A program made the position numbers and the translations under genes. From Polaribacter sargassicola (lineage in GTDB: Bacteria; Bacteroidota; Bacteroidia; Flavobacteriales; Flavobacteriaceae): a DNA stretch of 64,000 nt. Below, in pieces: positions 26,801 to 36,598 of the stretch. The notes beneath the pieces were generated by a model that saw only the letters and a list, made by a program, of their open reading frames with translations, was not told where the DNA came from and did not search any database. How positions within the stretch are numbered: the stretch's first letter is position 1; each line of letters begins with the position of its first letter. Where the stretch lies: contig NZ_JAHDAU010000002.1 in NCBI RefSeq assembly GCF_021991835.1, positions 372,001 to 436,000 of the forward strand, in the 5' to 3' direction.

Positions 26801-27160
26801 ATGAGAAATTATTTAATAGTAGGTATGTTAGCTTTAGCAAGTTTAGGTGTAAATGGTCAGGAAAAAAATACGGACATAAAAGAAGGAGATACTTTAGAAA
26901 TTATTAAACCTTCTAATAATGCTTTTAAGTACATTAATTTTCCTAAAAAAAATATAATTATTAAAAGAGGAGGTATTGCATCTAACAAATTAGTTAACGG
27001 TAAACAAGTTATTGTAACCAAAGTAACCACAGAAAACGATGGTTCTACAAAAATAAGTATAAAGAAAGCAGACGGAAGTAGGTTTTATAAAGCAATACCA
27101 AGTGTAACTGTAGATTATGAAAATGCTTTAAATGCCGGAGAAATTAAAGTTCTTAAATAA
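26801..27160 (+). CDS. Small secreted protein of unknown function, sigma-54 regulated
   Basis: A 119-residue protein with a signal peptide (LALASLGVNGQ). The body of about 95 residues is rich in Lys and beta-strand-prone segments (KYINFPKKNIIIKRGG, VIVTKVTTENDGSTKISI). There are no catalytic motifs and no Cys. Proteins of this kind occur next to NtrC-type systems in Flavobacteriia, but the function is unknown. It is preceded by a sigma-54 promoter and an enhancer site, and followed by a terminator at 27191-27226. Confidence 0.7.
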   Translation: MRNYLIVGMLALASLGVNGQEKNTDIKEGDTLEIIKPSNNAFKYINFPKKNIIIKRGGIASNKLVNGKQVIVTKVTTENDGSTKISIKKADGSRFYKAIPSVTVDYENALNAGEIKVLK

Positions 27161-27190
27161 TAAATAAGTTAGTTTTTTTAGTTGTTCAAT

Positions 27191-27226
27191 AAAGCCTTAA
27201 CAGATAAAATGTTGAGGCTTTTTTCT
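27191..27226 (+). terminator. Terminator after the small secreted protein gene
   Basis: AAAGCCTTAACA pairs with TGTTGAGGCTTT with one mismatch, around a short loop, followed by a T run. Confidence 0.7.
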
Positions 27227-27253
27227 TTTAAATATAAATACTAATTGTAAATA

Positions 27254-27281
27254 ATTTTACTCATCCGAGTAATTACAACTC
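27254..27281. promoter_or_regulatory. Predicted enhancer site 2 for the NtrC-type regulator
   Basis: ATTTTACTCATCCGAGTAAT then TACAACTC. It contains the perfect inverted repeat TTACTC-ATCC-GAGTAA and matches site 1 at 26615. It lies 119 nt upstream of the sigma-54 promoter at 27373. Confidence 0.65.
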
Positions 27282-27372
27282 AATTATTATTTTTTTCAAA
27301 CCCATCAAACAAAAGAGTAAAAAACTACATAACAACTACTTAACAACAAACCATACATTCATTTTTTTTTAA

Positions 27373-27387
27373 TGGCACAAGCATTGC
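27373..27387 (+). promoter_or_regulatory. Sigma-54 promoter of the 27460 gene
   Basis: TGGC-ACAAGCA-TTGC, close to the ideal TGGCACG-N4-TTGC, with correct spacing. It lies 72 nt upstream of the ATG. Confidence 0.85.
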
Positions 27388-27459
27388 TTTTTAACTCATG
27401 TAATATTAATCCTTTTTTATTAAGACTCTTTTTAAGCTTAATTATAAAAATCTTGTACC

Positions 27460-27879
27460 ATGAAATATCATAATTTAATTATAGAAAAAAAAGAATACGT
27501 GTTTTTAAAACGTTTATTAAATATCACTGAGTTTTCTCAGGATTTTAAAACCCAAAATTCATTAAATAAACTAACCAAAGAACTAAATACTGCACAAATT
27601 ATAGACGAAGAAGAAATGCCAGATGATGTAATTCGTTTTAATAGTATTGTTAAAATATCTACAGAAAATGGATGGAAAAACACATTACAAATTGTTATTC
27701 CTTCAGAAAAAGATATCACAAAAAACAAAGTTTCTATTAAAACACCAATTGCAGCAGCCTTATTTGGTTACTCAGAAAATGACGAATTAATTTGCGATTT
27801 TCCTGTTGGAAAGAAAAAAATTAAAATTATTGCTGTGCAACAAGATAAAAACAGTAAAAAAATTGAAGTTTTACTATAA
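27460..27879 (+). CDS. GreA/GreB-family (Rnk-like) protein
   Basis: A 139-residue cytoplasmic protein. The C-terminal half has the GreA/Rnk domain pattern: DDVIRFNSIVKI, LQIVIPSE, ISIKTPIAAALFGYSENDEL and a KIKIIAV end. The N-terminal coiled-coil finger of true GreA is short, as in Rnk-type proteins that bind RNA polymerase without cleavage activity. Under sigma-54/NtrC control it could adjust transcription during the stress sensed by the upstream kinase; this is inference. Confidence 0.75.
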   Translation: MKYHNLIIEKKEYVFLKRLLNITEFSQDFKTQNSLNKLTKELNTAQIIDEEEMPDDVIRFNSIVKISTENGWKNTLQIVIPSEKDITKNKVSIKTPIAAALFGYSENDELICDFPVGKKKIKIIAVQQDKNSKKIEVLL

Positions 27880-28131
27880 TTTTTAAAGAATTACATCATT
27901 TATATAGGTTCATTCAAAAATTTCTACACCTTATTTTCTATTAAAATTGAAGAAAACTTAGTTTTTAAACACTTAAAATATAAAGTATTTAATTTATAAC
28001 AAATTAAACATCAACAAACGTAATACTCTGTAAAAGAGACAGAAAATCATTATTTTATTTAAAAAAAACAATTTTATACTTATATTTAACCATTGAGTAT
28101 TTAGGCTTGCTATACCTAATAATATTCTAAA

Positions 28132-29304
28132 ATGATTAAGAAAAATAAAATAATTGTGAAAAAGAAACTAACCTTTATTTGCTTGTTGTTGTGTACATCA
28201 ATAATAAGCTCTCAAACCGCTGAAGCAATAACAGAATTAATAACTCCAGATTTAGACGAAACCTCGGGGTTACTCTTTTACAATAATAAAATTATTACTC
28301 ATAATGATGATAAAGATGCTAAACTATACGAAATAAATAGCACTACTGGCAATATTACAAGAACCGTTGAAATAAAAAATGCTACAGTTACAGATTGGGA
28401 AGATATTGCCCAAGATGCTTCTTACATTTATATTGGTGATATTGGAAATAATTTTGGAAACAGAACTAATTTAAAAATCTATAAAATTTCTAAATCTGAT
28501 TATGATGACGGTGATAATGAAGTTACAGCAGAAATAATTTCATATTCTTATGCAGATCAAAATGATTTTTCTTCTAACCTTAATAACCAAAATTGGGATG
28601 CAGAGGCTCTTATTTCTTATGGAGATAAGCTACTAATTTTTACCAAAAATTGGGCAGACAAAAAAGTAAATGTCTACTCATTACCAAAAAATAGCGGTAC
28701 TTACAGTGCTAACTTAGAAAGCACATATAATACCAATGGCCTTATTACTGGTGCAGATATTTCTTTTAATGAAGAAGTAATATACCTTACAGGATATAGT
28801 AATTCTCAAGCACCTTTTATGTATACTATACATAACATCCCAAGCAATAGTTTAGATATCTTTTCTGGTTCTGTTTCAGATAAAAAAGAAAATATTGTTT
28901 CTTTAGGAAATCAAGTAGAAGGAATTACTCTTTTTGAAACTACATCAACAAAACATCGTCTTTATATTTCTAATGAAAGATATACTGCTTTTTTAGGATC
29001 TTTAACATTCTTATTTCCTGCAAAATTATGGATTGTAGAAATTGATGTAGACACACTATCTTTAAATACTTCTGATGAAATTATTGTAAATGAAAAATTA
29101 AATATATCCCCCAATCCATTTTATAACACCTTAAATTTAAGTAAAGTAGTCGATGAAGCTACTATTATTGATTTATCTGGTAAAACTATAGACAAACAAT
29201 ATTCTACAAAAAAACTATCTTTAGGTCACTTACAAAAAGGCATCTATATTTTAAAAACTAAAAAAAACAATGCTGTTTCAATTGAAAAAATATTTAAACT
29301 TTAA
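28132..29304 (+). CDS. Secreted beta-propeller-like protein with T9SS sorting domain
   Basis: A 390-residue protein with an N-terminal membrane or signal segment (FICLLLCTSIISSQ). About 280 residues of repeated beta-strand segments follow (TSGLLFYNNKIITHNDDKD, YIYIGDIGNN, LLIFTKNW), suggesting a propeller. The C-terminal domain (about 320-390: SPNPFYNTLNL, LSLGHLQKGIYILK, EKIFKL) is a type A T9SS sorting signal, so it is exported to the cell surface. It is unrelated to the sigma-54 genes in function as far as can be seen. Its stop overlaps the convergent sulfatase stop by 4 nt. Confidence 0.75.
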   Translation: MIKKNKIIVKKKLTFICLLLCTSIISSQTAEAITELITPDLDETSGLLFYNNKIITHNDDKDAKLYEINSTTGNITRTVEIKNATVTDWEDIAQDASYIYIGDIGNNFGNRTNLKIYKISKSDYDDGDNEVTAEIISYSYADQNDFSSNLNNQNWDAEALISYGDKLLIFTKNWADKKVNVYSLPKNSGTYSANLESTYNTNGLITGADISFNEEVIYLTGYSNSQAPFMYTIHNIPSNSLDIFSGSVSDKKENIVSLGNQVEGITLFETTSTKHRLYISNERYTAFLGSLTFLFPAKLWIVEIDVDTLSLNTSDEIIVNEKLNISPNPFYNTLNLSKVVDEATIIDLSGKTIDKQYSTKKLSLGHLQKGIYILKTKKNNAVSIEKIFKL

Positions 29305-30851
29305 TTGTCTTTAAATTTATTTATTTTTTGTCCTCTTAGTATTTCAAAAGTCTCAATCATTTCTAATAATTTTTCAGGTTTATCTTCTGCCAAATTTTGT
29401 TTTTGTCCAACATCTTCCTTTAAATTGTACAATTGAAATTTTGGTAAAATACCAACATCAATATTTACTTTTTTGTTAAATCGCGTACCTTTATAAGGTG
29501 GAATCATTAACCAATCTCCACTTCTTAGCGCTGTTTTAGAATTGGCTTCAATAATTAAATGATCTCTTCCTTTATCTGTCTTACCTAAAAGCGTTTTCAT
29601 CAATTCTTTACTATCTGTCGTACTTTCTTCTATTCCTGTTAAAGCAGCCAGAGAAGCTAATAAATCTATTTGACAAACAATTGCATCAGAAATAGAAGGT
29701 TTAATTGTTCCTTTCCAATAAGTGATAAAAGGCACTCTTGTACCTGCTTCTAATAAGCTGTATTTGCCACCTCTTAAACCTCCTTTAGGATCGTGTTTGC
29801 CTAATTTTTCTGCTGCATCATCATAATAACCATCATTTAAAACTGGTCCGTTATCACTAGAAAAAACAATTAACGTATTTTCTAAGACACCTTCTTTTTC
29901 TAAGGTTTTTACAAACTCACCAATTACCCAATCTGCTTCTAAAATAACATCACCTCTTGGTCCCATACCAGATTTTCCTACAAATCTAGGATGTGGAGTT
30001 CTAGGTACATGCGGTTGCTGCATTGCATAGTACAAAAAGAACGGATTTTCTTTATGTTTTTTTACATAATTTTGTGCTTTTTGCAAAAAATGATCTGCCA
30101 TATCAATATCAGACCATTTTGCAGCATCTCCACCTTTCATATATCCAATTCTAGGAATTCCGTTTACAATACTATTATTATGTCCGTGATGCCATTTCAT
30201 GGTTGTCATTTCTGGATTTGATTTAGCTGTTGGTTCTCCTTCAAAATTCTTTTTATAATTAACTTGAATGGGATCGTTTTTATCTAAACCTTCTATATAA
30301 CCATTATCTATATAAACCGTTGGAACTCTATCTTGAGTTGCCGCTAAAATGTAAGATTCATCAAAACCAACTTCATTTGGTCCTGGCGTAATTTTCTCAT
30401 TCCAATTTACATTACCACTTCCTAAACCAAGATGCCATTTACCAACAATTGCAGTTTGGTAACCTTGTTTTTTAAGCATTTTTGGTAAAGTTTGTTGTGT
30501 TTCGCTAATTATTAAAGGAGCAGAACCCGATAAAATTCTTGCTTTTTTATTTCTCCAAGGATATACACCTGTTAAAAATGCGTATCTACTTGGTGTACAA
30601 GTTGCCGAAGAAGCGTATCCGTTTGTAAATTTAATTCCGCCTTCTGCTAAAGCATCAATATTAGGTGTTTGTAATTCTGTTGCACCGTAAGAACTTAAAT
30701 CTCCGTAGCCCAAATCATCCAAATAGATAACAACAATGTTTGGTTTTTTATCATTAACTTTTGCTAATATTTCTTTTTTTTCTGACTTACAACTCATAAT
30801 TATAAAAAATAAAATGATGATAAATTTTAAAATGTTTGGTTTAAAACACAT
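29301..30851 (-). CDS. S1-family sulfatase lipoprotein 1
   Basis: A 516-residue type I sulfatase. The lipoprotein signal ends IIMSC (lipid Cys about 21). The formylglycine motif is CTPSR, with Cys85 converted to formylglycine by a maturase not in the window. Metal-binding VIYLDDLGYGD and the downstream HLGLGS and SSDNGPVLNDG segments are typical. The C-terminal YNLKEDVGQKQNLAED is the family's usual end. It shares the GPNE-GFD and DPIQV features with sulfatase 7 (50849), so they are probably close subfamily members. It faces the sulfated-glycan PUL from its left edge and may have its own promoter in 30852-31150. Confidence 0.92.
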   Translation of the reverse strand: MCFKPNILKFIIILFFIIMSCKSEKKEILAKVNDKKPNIVVIYLDDLGYGDLSSYGATELQTPNIDALAEGGIKFTNGYASSATCTPSRYAFLTGVYPWRNKKARILSGSAPLIISETQQTLPKMLKKQGYQTAIVGKWHLGLGSGNVNWNEKITPGPNEVGFDESYILAATQDRVPTVYIDNGYIEGLDKNDPIQVNYKKNFEGEPTAKSNPEMTTMKWHHGHNNSIVNGIPRIGYMKGGDAAKWSDIDMADHFLQKAQNYVKKHKENPFFLYYAMQQPHVPRTPHPRFVGKSGMGPRGDVILEADWVIGEFVKTLEKEGVLENTLIVFSSDNGPVLNDGYYDDAAEKLGKHDPKGGLRGGKYSLLEAGTRVPFITYWKGTIKPSISDAIVCQIDLLASLAALTGIEESTTDSKELMKTLLGKTDKGRDHLIIEANSKTALRSGDWLMIPPYKGTRFNKKVNIDVGILPKFQLYNLKEDVGQKQNLAEDKPEKLLEMIETFEILRGQKINKFKDN

Positions 30852-31150
30852 AGTAAATATTGAATTATTTATCGTAAAAATAGAAATACCGATTTGATTC
30901 TTAGGGATAAAAATCGATCAAAAAAGGCTATTTAATAGCTCTTGTATCAAACTAACACAACTATCAACATTGTAAATTAATTTAGTTATATAACAACAAT
31001 TAAAATCTATAAAAGACAAAAAAATAATATTTATCCAAATTTTAAAGCATATTTTCAACATTTAAACCACTATTATGAGACATTATCATCTCCCTTATAA
31101 TCAATAACTTTAGTAATTTTATTTTCATAAATAAAAAAACAATTAAACAG

Positions 31151-32098
31151 ATGAAAAAAATTACTCTATTAAAAGCTGCACTTTTTGTAGCATCTATTTT
31201 TACTGTAACAAGTTACACTAGAGCTCAAACATTAATTGCTCACTACACTTTTGATAATACATTAAATGATGAAACTGGAAATTGGAATTTAAATCAATCT
31301 GCTGATTTTGCAGGAACTCTTTCTTATGTATCAGGTAAAGATGGTACAGAAAATACAGCTGTTACTGGTTTTTCTGGACCAGATTATTTAGAAACCGCCA
31401 CTAATTTTTCAATCTCTGGAAATGATAGTAGAACCATGGCCGCTTGGATTAATACAGATGCAACTTCTGCTACAGTTGGTGTAGTTGGTCTTGGAGAAGG
31501 GGCTAGCAAAAAGAAATGGACTTTTGGTAGGTCTGGAGATAAAATAAGAATAGAAATACAAGGTTCTGGTATGAGTGCAGGAGCTTTTACTGCAGGAACT
31601 TGGAACCATATAGCAGTTACTTACAATAGTTCTGATGGTAAAGTAACATTGTACTTAAATGGAGATTTAGTTGGAGAAAATACTTGGACAGATGTAAACA
31701 CGACTGCAACACCTTTAAGAATTGGAAATGATTATAACAATAATACACCTCCACAATCAAGAGGTTTTAACGGTGCTATTGATGATATACAAATCTATAG
31801 TGACGCTCTTACAGCAACTCAAATATCTACTCTATATAACACTCCTATATTATCTAATGAAAAATTTGTAGCAAAAACCTTTGCAACGTATCCAAACCCA
31901 GTAAGTGACGTTTTAAATTTTACTTCTTCAGATATAAATTCTGTAGATGTATACAACATTTTGGGAGCTAAGGTAGCAACTTTAAAAGTTATAAATAAAA
32001 GCATCAATTTTGATACCTTTAATAAAGGGATTTACATTGTTGATTGTAAAAATACAAATGGTGTATCAATTTCTAAAATTAAGATTGTAAAAAAATAA
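31151..32098 (+). CDS. LamG/concanavalin-A-like secreted protein with T9SS sorting domain
   Basis: A 315-residue protein with a signal peptide (ending about YTRAQ), a LamG-type jelly-roll lectin domain (about 30-220: LIAHYTFDNTLNDETGNWNL, WNHIAVTYNSSDGKVTLYLNG, RGFNGAIDDIQIYSDAL) and a C-terminal T9SS type A signal (TYPNPVSDVLNFTSS, INKGIYIVD-like). It probably binds a polysaccharide at the cell surface. It is on the opposite strand within the PUL margin and has a weak terminator downstream. Confidence 0.85.
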   Translation: MKKITLLKAALFVASIFTVTSYTRAQTLIAHYTFDNTLNDETGNWNLNQSADFAGTLSYVSGKDGTENTAVTGFSGPDYLETATNFSISGNDSRTMAAWINTDATSATVGVVGLGEGASKKKWTFGRSGDKIRIEIQGSGMSAGAFTAGTWNHIAVTYNSSDGKVTLYLNGDLVGENTWTDVNTTATPLRIGNDYNNNTPPQSRGFNGAIDDIQIYSDALTATQISTLYNTPILSNEKFVAKTFATYPNPVSDVLNFTSSDINSVDVYNILGAKVATLKVINKSINFDTFNKGIYIVDCKNTNGVSISKIKIVKK

Positions 32099-32125
32099 TA
32101 TTTGTACTACTATATACTTTTATAA

Positions 32126-32160
32126 AAGCAAGGTTGAATTAAATTTGGCCTTGTTTTTTA
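32126..32160 (+). terminator. Weak terminator after the LamG protein gene
   Basis: AAAGCAAGG and CCTTGTTT can form a short stem followed by a T tract (TTTTTTA). The loop is long, so confidence is moderate. Confidence 0.5.
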
Positions 32161-32193
32161 TGTAAATAGTAGAACCTATTTGTAAATGCCTTT

Positions 32194-33717
32194 TTACTTG
32201 TTAAGAATTAGAGTATTGATAGATTTAGATGATATTTCAATAGTACTTTTATCAACATTAGTTTTTAAAAATTTTAAATCTAAATCTTTATTAGTAACGT
32301 ATACTTCTTTTATTAAACTATTAAAATTTAGCTTAACTGCCTCTTCTTTTTGATTAACTACTACAATTACTATAGAGTTATCTTTGTTTTTATACCCAGA
32401 AATTAAAACGCCTTTTTCTAAATTTTTAATAGAATTTTTACCTTTAAAATTTATTTTAATTCGTTTAGCCTCTGGTCTTATAAATCTAGAAAAATTACCT
32501 AAACCCCACAATAATTTTGAAACCTCGAAGTTGCCATCTACTTTATCTTTATCGTGATAAATCAATCCATCTTTATAATTATAAGGAGACATTGCCAACC
32601 ACCAATGCCACGCACTTGCATTTGCAATGGTAAAATCTGCATGTATTAATCTAGCTACATATAAAGCGGTTTTCATTTTTAATCCCTTTCCTTTGCCTTT
32701 TATCTCCTTATTATTTTCTAAAATACAATATTCTGTCATCCAATATTCTAAGTTCGGATATTTTGCTAATTTTTGTTTAACTTCTTCTCTTTCTCTTTTT
32801 AATTTAGAAATATTCCAAGTTGTAAAATAACTATGACCAGCAAATTTAGGAGCCACAGTTTCTAAATTACCTATATAAATATTGCTCTTATCATTAAAAA
32901 AAGCCTCAATTTGATTACTTCTATTTTCCTTTCCTTTTTTTACAGACGTTAAATAATCTATTTGACCTGCTTCTGAAATTTCTAACTTGCTATTTATATT
33001 ATACAAAGTAAACACAGAATCTATTGTTTTTGTAGCTATGAATAACTCATCATTATTCCAAGGAGAACCTTCTTGTTTTCCATTTTTCCAATCCCATTGT
33101 GGTTCATTAAACGGACTAATATAATTAAAGTTGATATCTAAACTATCTTTAAAATGATTGACTACATTCTTTAAAAATAAAGCATAATTTACATAATTAC
33201 TTCTTTTTAAATTTGTAGACAATCCATCTGAAGAAAAAGCTTTGTTATTCTTTGTAAATTGCACAGGAGGACTATTTACAAAGCCAATAAAACAATTAAC
33301 GCCTCTTTGTTTTGCTGCTTTTAAAAACCATTGTTGCCCCAATTGCCTGTTCCAATTATAAGTACCCTTATCATTTAAAAATCCTTCTGCCCTTCGCCAA
33401 ACATCTTTAATATTACTTTTATCTTTTTGTTCTGCACTACCCGCTCCAATATTAAATCTCCATGCAGATAAGCCAATTCCTTTAAGAGTTCCATCAATAT
33501 TTTTTTCTGTACTAAATAGTAAATCGGCTATAGCTTCTTTTTTATTTAAAGGCCATTTTCCCACAAATTGAGTAGACCAAGCATCTGATGCTCCAAAATT
33601 ATGTATAGTTTGAAACTCTACATTAGGATAAACTTTTACATTTATTTCTGCTATTTTATTTTGTGAACACAATAACTGATTAAAAAGTAAAAGTATAAGA
33701 ACCGCTAGATTTTTCAT
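32194..33717 (-). CDS. GH30-like glycoside hydrolase
   Basis: A 507-residue protein with a signal peptide (LLCSQ region). It is a clan GH-A (beta/alpha)8 enzyme with GH30 features: HNFGASDAWS near the N terminus (the usual FGGSGA position), the acid/base in SPFNEPQWDW (Glu205) and the nucleophile in YWMTEYCIL (Glu329). A beta-sandwich follows. Family members include endo-beta-1,6-galactanases and related retaining enzymes; the substrate here is unknown. It ends the minus-strand run of genes 39699-32194, 4 nt downstream of sulfatase 2. Confidence 0.82.
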   Translation of the reverse strand: MKNLAVLILLLFNQLLCSQNKIAEINVKVYPNVEFQTIHNFGASDAWSTQFVGKWPLNKKEAIADLLFSTEKNIDGTLKGIGLSAWRFNIGAGSAEQKDKSNIKDVWRRAEGFLNDKGTYNWNRQLGQQWFLKAAKQRGVNCFIGFVNSPPVQFTKNNKAFSSDGLSTNLKRSNYVNYALFLKNVVNHFKDSLDINFNYISPFNEPQWDWKNGKQEGSPWNNDELFIATKTIDSVFTLYNINSKLEISEAGQIDYLTSVKKGKENRSNQIEAFFNDKSNIYIGNLETVAPKFAGHSYFTTWNISKLKREREEVKQKLAKYPNLEYWMTEYCILENNKEIKGKGKGLKMKTALYVARLIHADFTIANASAWHWWLAMSPYNYKDGLIYHDKDKVDGNFEVSKLLWGLGNFSRFIRPEAKRIKINFKGKNSIKNLEKGVLISGYKNKDNSIVIVVVNQKEEAVKLNFNSLIKEVYVTNKDLDLKFLKTNVDKSTIEISSKSINTLILNK

Positions 33718-33720
33718 TTC

Positions 33721-35157
33721 TTATTTTTTTGTTTTGAATTTATTCGGAATAAAATAGGCATCATATTCTGGATTTAATTCTGTTGGAATTGGTGCATTAA
33801 CTTCTTCTCTCCAAATAGTTAACTTATTTAATAATTCTGATGCTTTTTTAGGATGTATTGTCACTAAATTCTTACGTTCTCCAAGATCTGATTTTAGATT
33901 ATACAGTTCAATTTCATTATTCTCAAAATACTGATGTAATTTCCAATCTCCATCAATAATTACAGAACCTGGTCTTGTTCTAAAAAACGGGTCTCTAGCT
34001 TGATCTGTTTTTGCATTATATGCTTGTAAATAAATTGGGAAATGATAATACAGACTTCTTTCTTTAATTTTTTCACCTTTTAAAATCGGTAAAATAGATG
34101 TACCGTCTAATATTTTCCCTGGCATTTTTACTTTTAAAATATCCATAAATGTTGGATAAAAATCTAAATTAGTTATTGGTGTTTTAGAAACTGTATTTGG
34201 TTTTACAACTCCTTGCCAAGATATAATATAAGGCACTCTTATACCTCCTTCGTAATAAGAACCTTTTCCTGCGCGTAACGGATCTTGATGAGAAATATCT
34301 CTAATTCCTCCATTATCTGAAGTAAAAATAATTAATGTATTTTTTAAATCTAAATCTTTTATTTCTTTTAAGATTAAGCCAACATTTCTATCCACTGTTT
34401 CTATCATTCCTGCATAAATTGCCTTCTTTTTAGAAGAATTTCCCTCTTTTTCTGTATACTTTTTTTCTAATGCAAGAGTTGTTGATAAAGGTGTATGCAC
34501 TGCGTAAAATGGCAAATACACAAAAAAAGGTTTGGCTTTATTAACTTTTATAAATGATATGGCTTCTTGAGTTAACCGATCTGTTAGGTTTTCTCCTTGT
34601 AATGTATCTTTTATATTTTTGATATTATAAGGACTAAAATATCCGTTCTTACCAGGATTTCCATTATAACTCCCACCAATATTTACATCAAAACCTTGTG
34701 TTTTTGCATCTTCGCCTAAATGCCATTTACCAAACGTTCCTGTTACATATCCTTCTTTTTGTAGCATTTCTGCAATGGTTACATTTTCATCGGCTAGAAT
34801 CTCTGTGTTTTTTATAGGGATTATTTTTCTTGTTTTTTCATGTCCTCTATCAGAATTACTAACGGTATATATACCGTGTCTTGGTGTATTTTGGCCACTA
34901 ATTAAGCAAGCTCTACTTGGTGCACAATTTGCTGCAGAAGCATAACCTTTTGTAAATTTTAAACCACTTTTTGCTAACCTATCAATGTTAGGTGTTTCAA
35001 AAAAAATACTTCCGTATGTCGCTGTATCCATCCAACCTAAATCATCTACATTTATGTAAATAATATTTGGTTTATTTTTTAATTGATTTAAATTCTGAGC
35101 TTTACAAGATGATAAAACAATCAAAAACAACACATAAAAACACTTAATTTTAAACAT
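33721..35157 (-). CDS. S1-family sulfatase lipoprotein 2
   Basis: A 478-residue sulfatase. Lipid Cys in LSSC (about 18), metal motif INVDDLGWMD, formylglycine Cys78 in CAPSR, then KWHLGED and FTSDNGGIRD. It has the usual C-terminal YNLKSDLGERKNL. It lies 4 nt upstream of the GH30-like gene and 4 nt after sulfatase 3, forming an operon. It would act on a different sulfate linkage from its neighbours; the exact position cannot be predicted. Confidence 0.92.
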   Translation of the reverse strand: MFKIKCFYVLFLIVLSSCKAQNLNQLKNKPNIIYINVDDLGWMDTATYGSIFFETPNIDRLAKSGLKFTKGYASAANCAPSRACLISGQNTPRHGIYTVSNSDRGHEKTRKIIPIKNTEILADENVTIAEMLQKEGYVTGTFGKWHLGEDAKTQGFDVNIGGSYNGNPGKNGYFSPYNIKNIKDTLQGENLTDRLTQEAISFIKVNKAKPFFVYLPFYAVHTPLSTTLALEKKYTEKEGNSSKKKAIYAGMIETVDRNVGLILKEIKDLDLKNTLIIFTSDNGGIRDISHQDPLRAGKGSYYEGGIRVPYIISWQGVVKPNTVSKTPITNLDFYPTFMDILKVKMPGKILDGTSILPILKGEKIKERSLYYHFPIYLQAYNAKTDQARDPFFRTRPGSVIIDGDWKLHQYFENNEIELYNLKSDLGERKNLVTIHPKKASELLNKLTIWREEVNAPIPTELNPEYDAYFIPNKFKTKK

Positions 35158-35161
35158 ATTT

Positions 35162-36580
35162 CTAGTTTTTATTTTTATCTTCTTTTAAAACTCTTTTCAT
35201 TTTATTAGGATTAGAATATAATATTTCTTTATTTTCCATCAATCTTTTATGGATATGATGCGTTACTTGCATCCAATCTTCTTCTTCTTGCCAAAGAGGT
35301 TCAATCATTTTAGTCTCCCAAGATTTTAGCTCATTTTGTAACAATTGATATTCATCAATATTCTTTTCTTTTAGATTGGTAGTTTCTCCTAAATCTTCTT
35401 TTAAATTGTATAAAACCGACCCATAGTTTTTTAAACGAATCAATTTATAATCCCCAACTCTTGCTGCAGCTTCTTCTAATTTTCTCCAAAACAATTTATT
35501 ATGTGGATTGCCTTTTTTATCACCTTTTAAAAATGGCAAAAGGTTTACTCCATCTAAAACCAAGTTGTTATCTTCTCTAATTTTTGCCGCAGCAATAGAA
35601 GTTTTAAAAATATCTAAGGAAGAAGAAAGTCCATTAAAAATTTGATTTCCTTTAATTTGAGAAGGCCAACTTACCACAAAAGGTACTCTGTGTCCGCCTT
35701 CAAATTTATTTCCTTTCCATCCTTTTAAAGATCCACCAGATGAAGTATTATTTGCAGCTCCGCCATTATCACTCAAAAAATAAATTAGAGTATTATCGGC
35801 AATACCCAATTCTTGCAATTTATTTTGAAGTTTACCAATATTTTCATCTAAAGACCAAGTCATGGCTGCTAAATATTGCCTTGGATGGTTTTTAAATTTT
35901 TCTAAATCCTTTTTTTTAGCTTCCATTGGTGTATGCACTGCATTGTAGGCGAGATACATAAAAAAAGGATTTTCTTTATTTTCTTCGATATATTTTACTG
36001 ATTGATTACCCAAGACATCGGTTAAATAACCATCAAAAACTACACGCTTACCATTATGTTGCAGCATTTTTCCTTTTCTAGGATTTTGTATCGGAAAATA
36101 AGATCTGCTACCAGTTTCAAAACCATAAAACTCATCAAAACCTCTTTTATTTGGATGATCAGATTCGTCTTTTCCTAAATGCCATTTACCCAATGCTATG
36201 GTTTTATAGCCATTCTTTTTAAAAACATCTGCCATGGTAGTTACATCGTCCGAAAGCCCTATTTCACCAGAATCTCCATAACCTGTTCCGTTTGCTTCAA
36301 AACCAAATCGTTGTTGATATTTACCTGTTAATAAACCCGCTCTACTTGGTGAGCAAACCGTTGCACTTACATGTGCATCTGTAAATACAACTCCGCTTTT
36401 AGCTAGTTTATCGATATTCGGGGTTTCTAAATCTTTACTTCCCATAAAACCAAAATCTGCGTAACCAGCATCGTCAATTAATATTACAATAATGTTTGGC
36501 TTATTTTCTTTTTGGTTAGTTTTTGCAGTTTTACATGACACTAAAATTGCACAAAACAAAATAACATATAAATTTCTCAT
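35162..36580 (-). CDS. S1-family sulfatase lipoprotein 3
   Basis: A 472-residue sulfatase with lipid Cys in LVSC (about 16), ILIDDAGYADFG, formylglycine Cys76 in CSPSR, KWHLGKDESDHPNKRGFDEFYGF and LSDNGGAANN. The family end YNLKEDLGETTNL is followed by a longer than usual C-terminal tail of about 45 residues. It is 18 nt after the fusion esterase gene and co-oriented, so it is part of the same operon. Confidence 0.92.
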   Translation of the reverse strand: MRNLYVILFCAILVSCKTAKTNQKENKPNIIVILIDDAGYADFGFMGSKDLETPNIDKLAKSGVVFTDAHVSATVCSPSRAGLLTGKYQQRFGFEANGTGYGDSGEIGLSDDVTTMADVFKKNGYKTIALGKWHLGKDESDHPNKRGFDEFYGFETGSRSYFPIQNPRKGKMLQHNGKRVVFDGYLTDVLGNQSVKYIEENKENPFFMYLAYNAVHTPMEAKKKDLEKFKNHPRQYLAAMTWSLDENIGKLQNKLQELGIADNTLIYFLSDNGGAANNTSSGGSLKGWKGNKFEGGHRVPFVVSWPSQIKGNQIFNGLSSSLDIFKTSIAAAKIREDNNLVLDGVNLLPFLKGDKKGNPHNKLFWRKLEEAAARVGDYKLIRLKNYGSVLYNLKEDLGETTNLKEKNIDEYQLLQNELKSWETKMIEPLWQEEEDWMQVTHHIHKRLMENKEILYSNPNKMKRVLKEDKNKN

Positions 36581-36598
36581 TTTTAATATTTTAAAATT

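Noticed and set aside
28082..31150. CRISPR array or tandem repeats
   Set aside because: The AT-rich intergenic stretches show no regularly spaced repeat units anywhere in the window.
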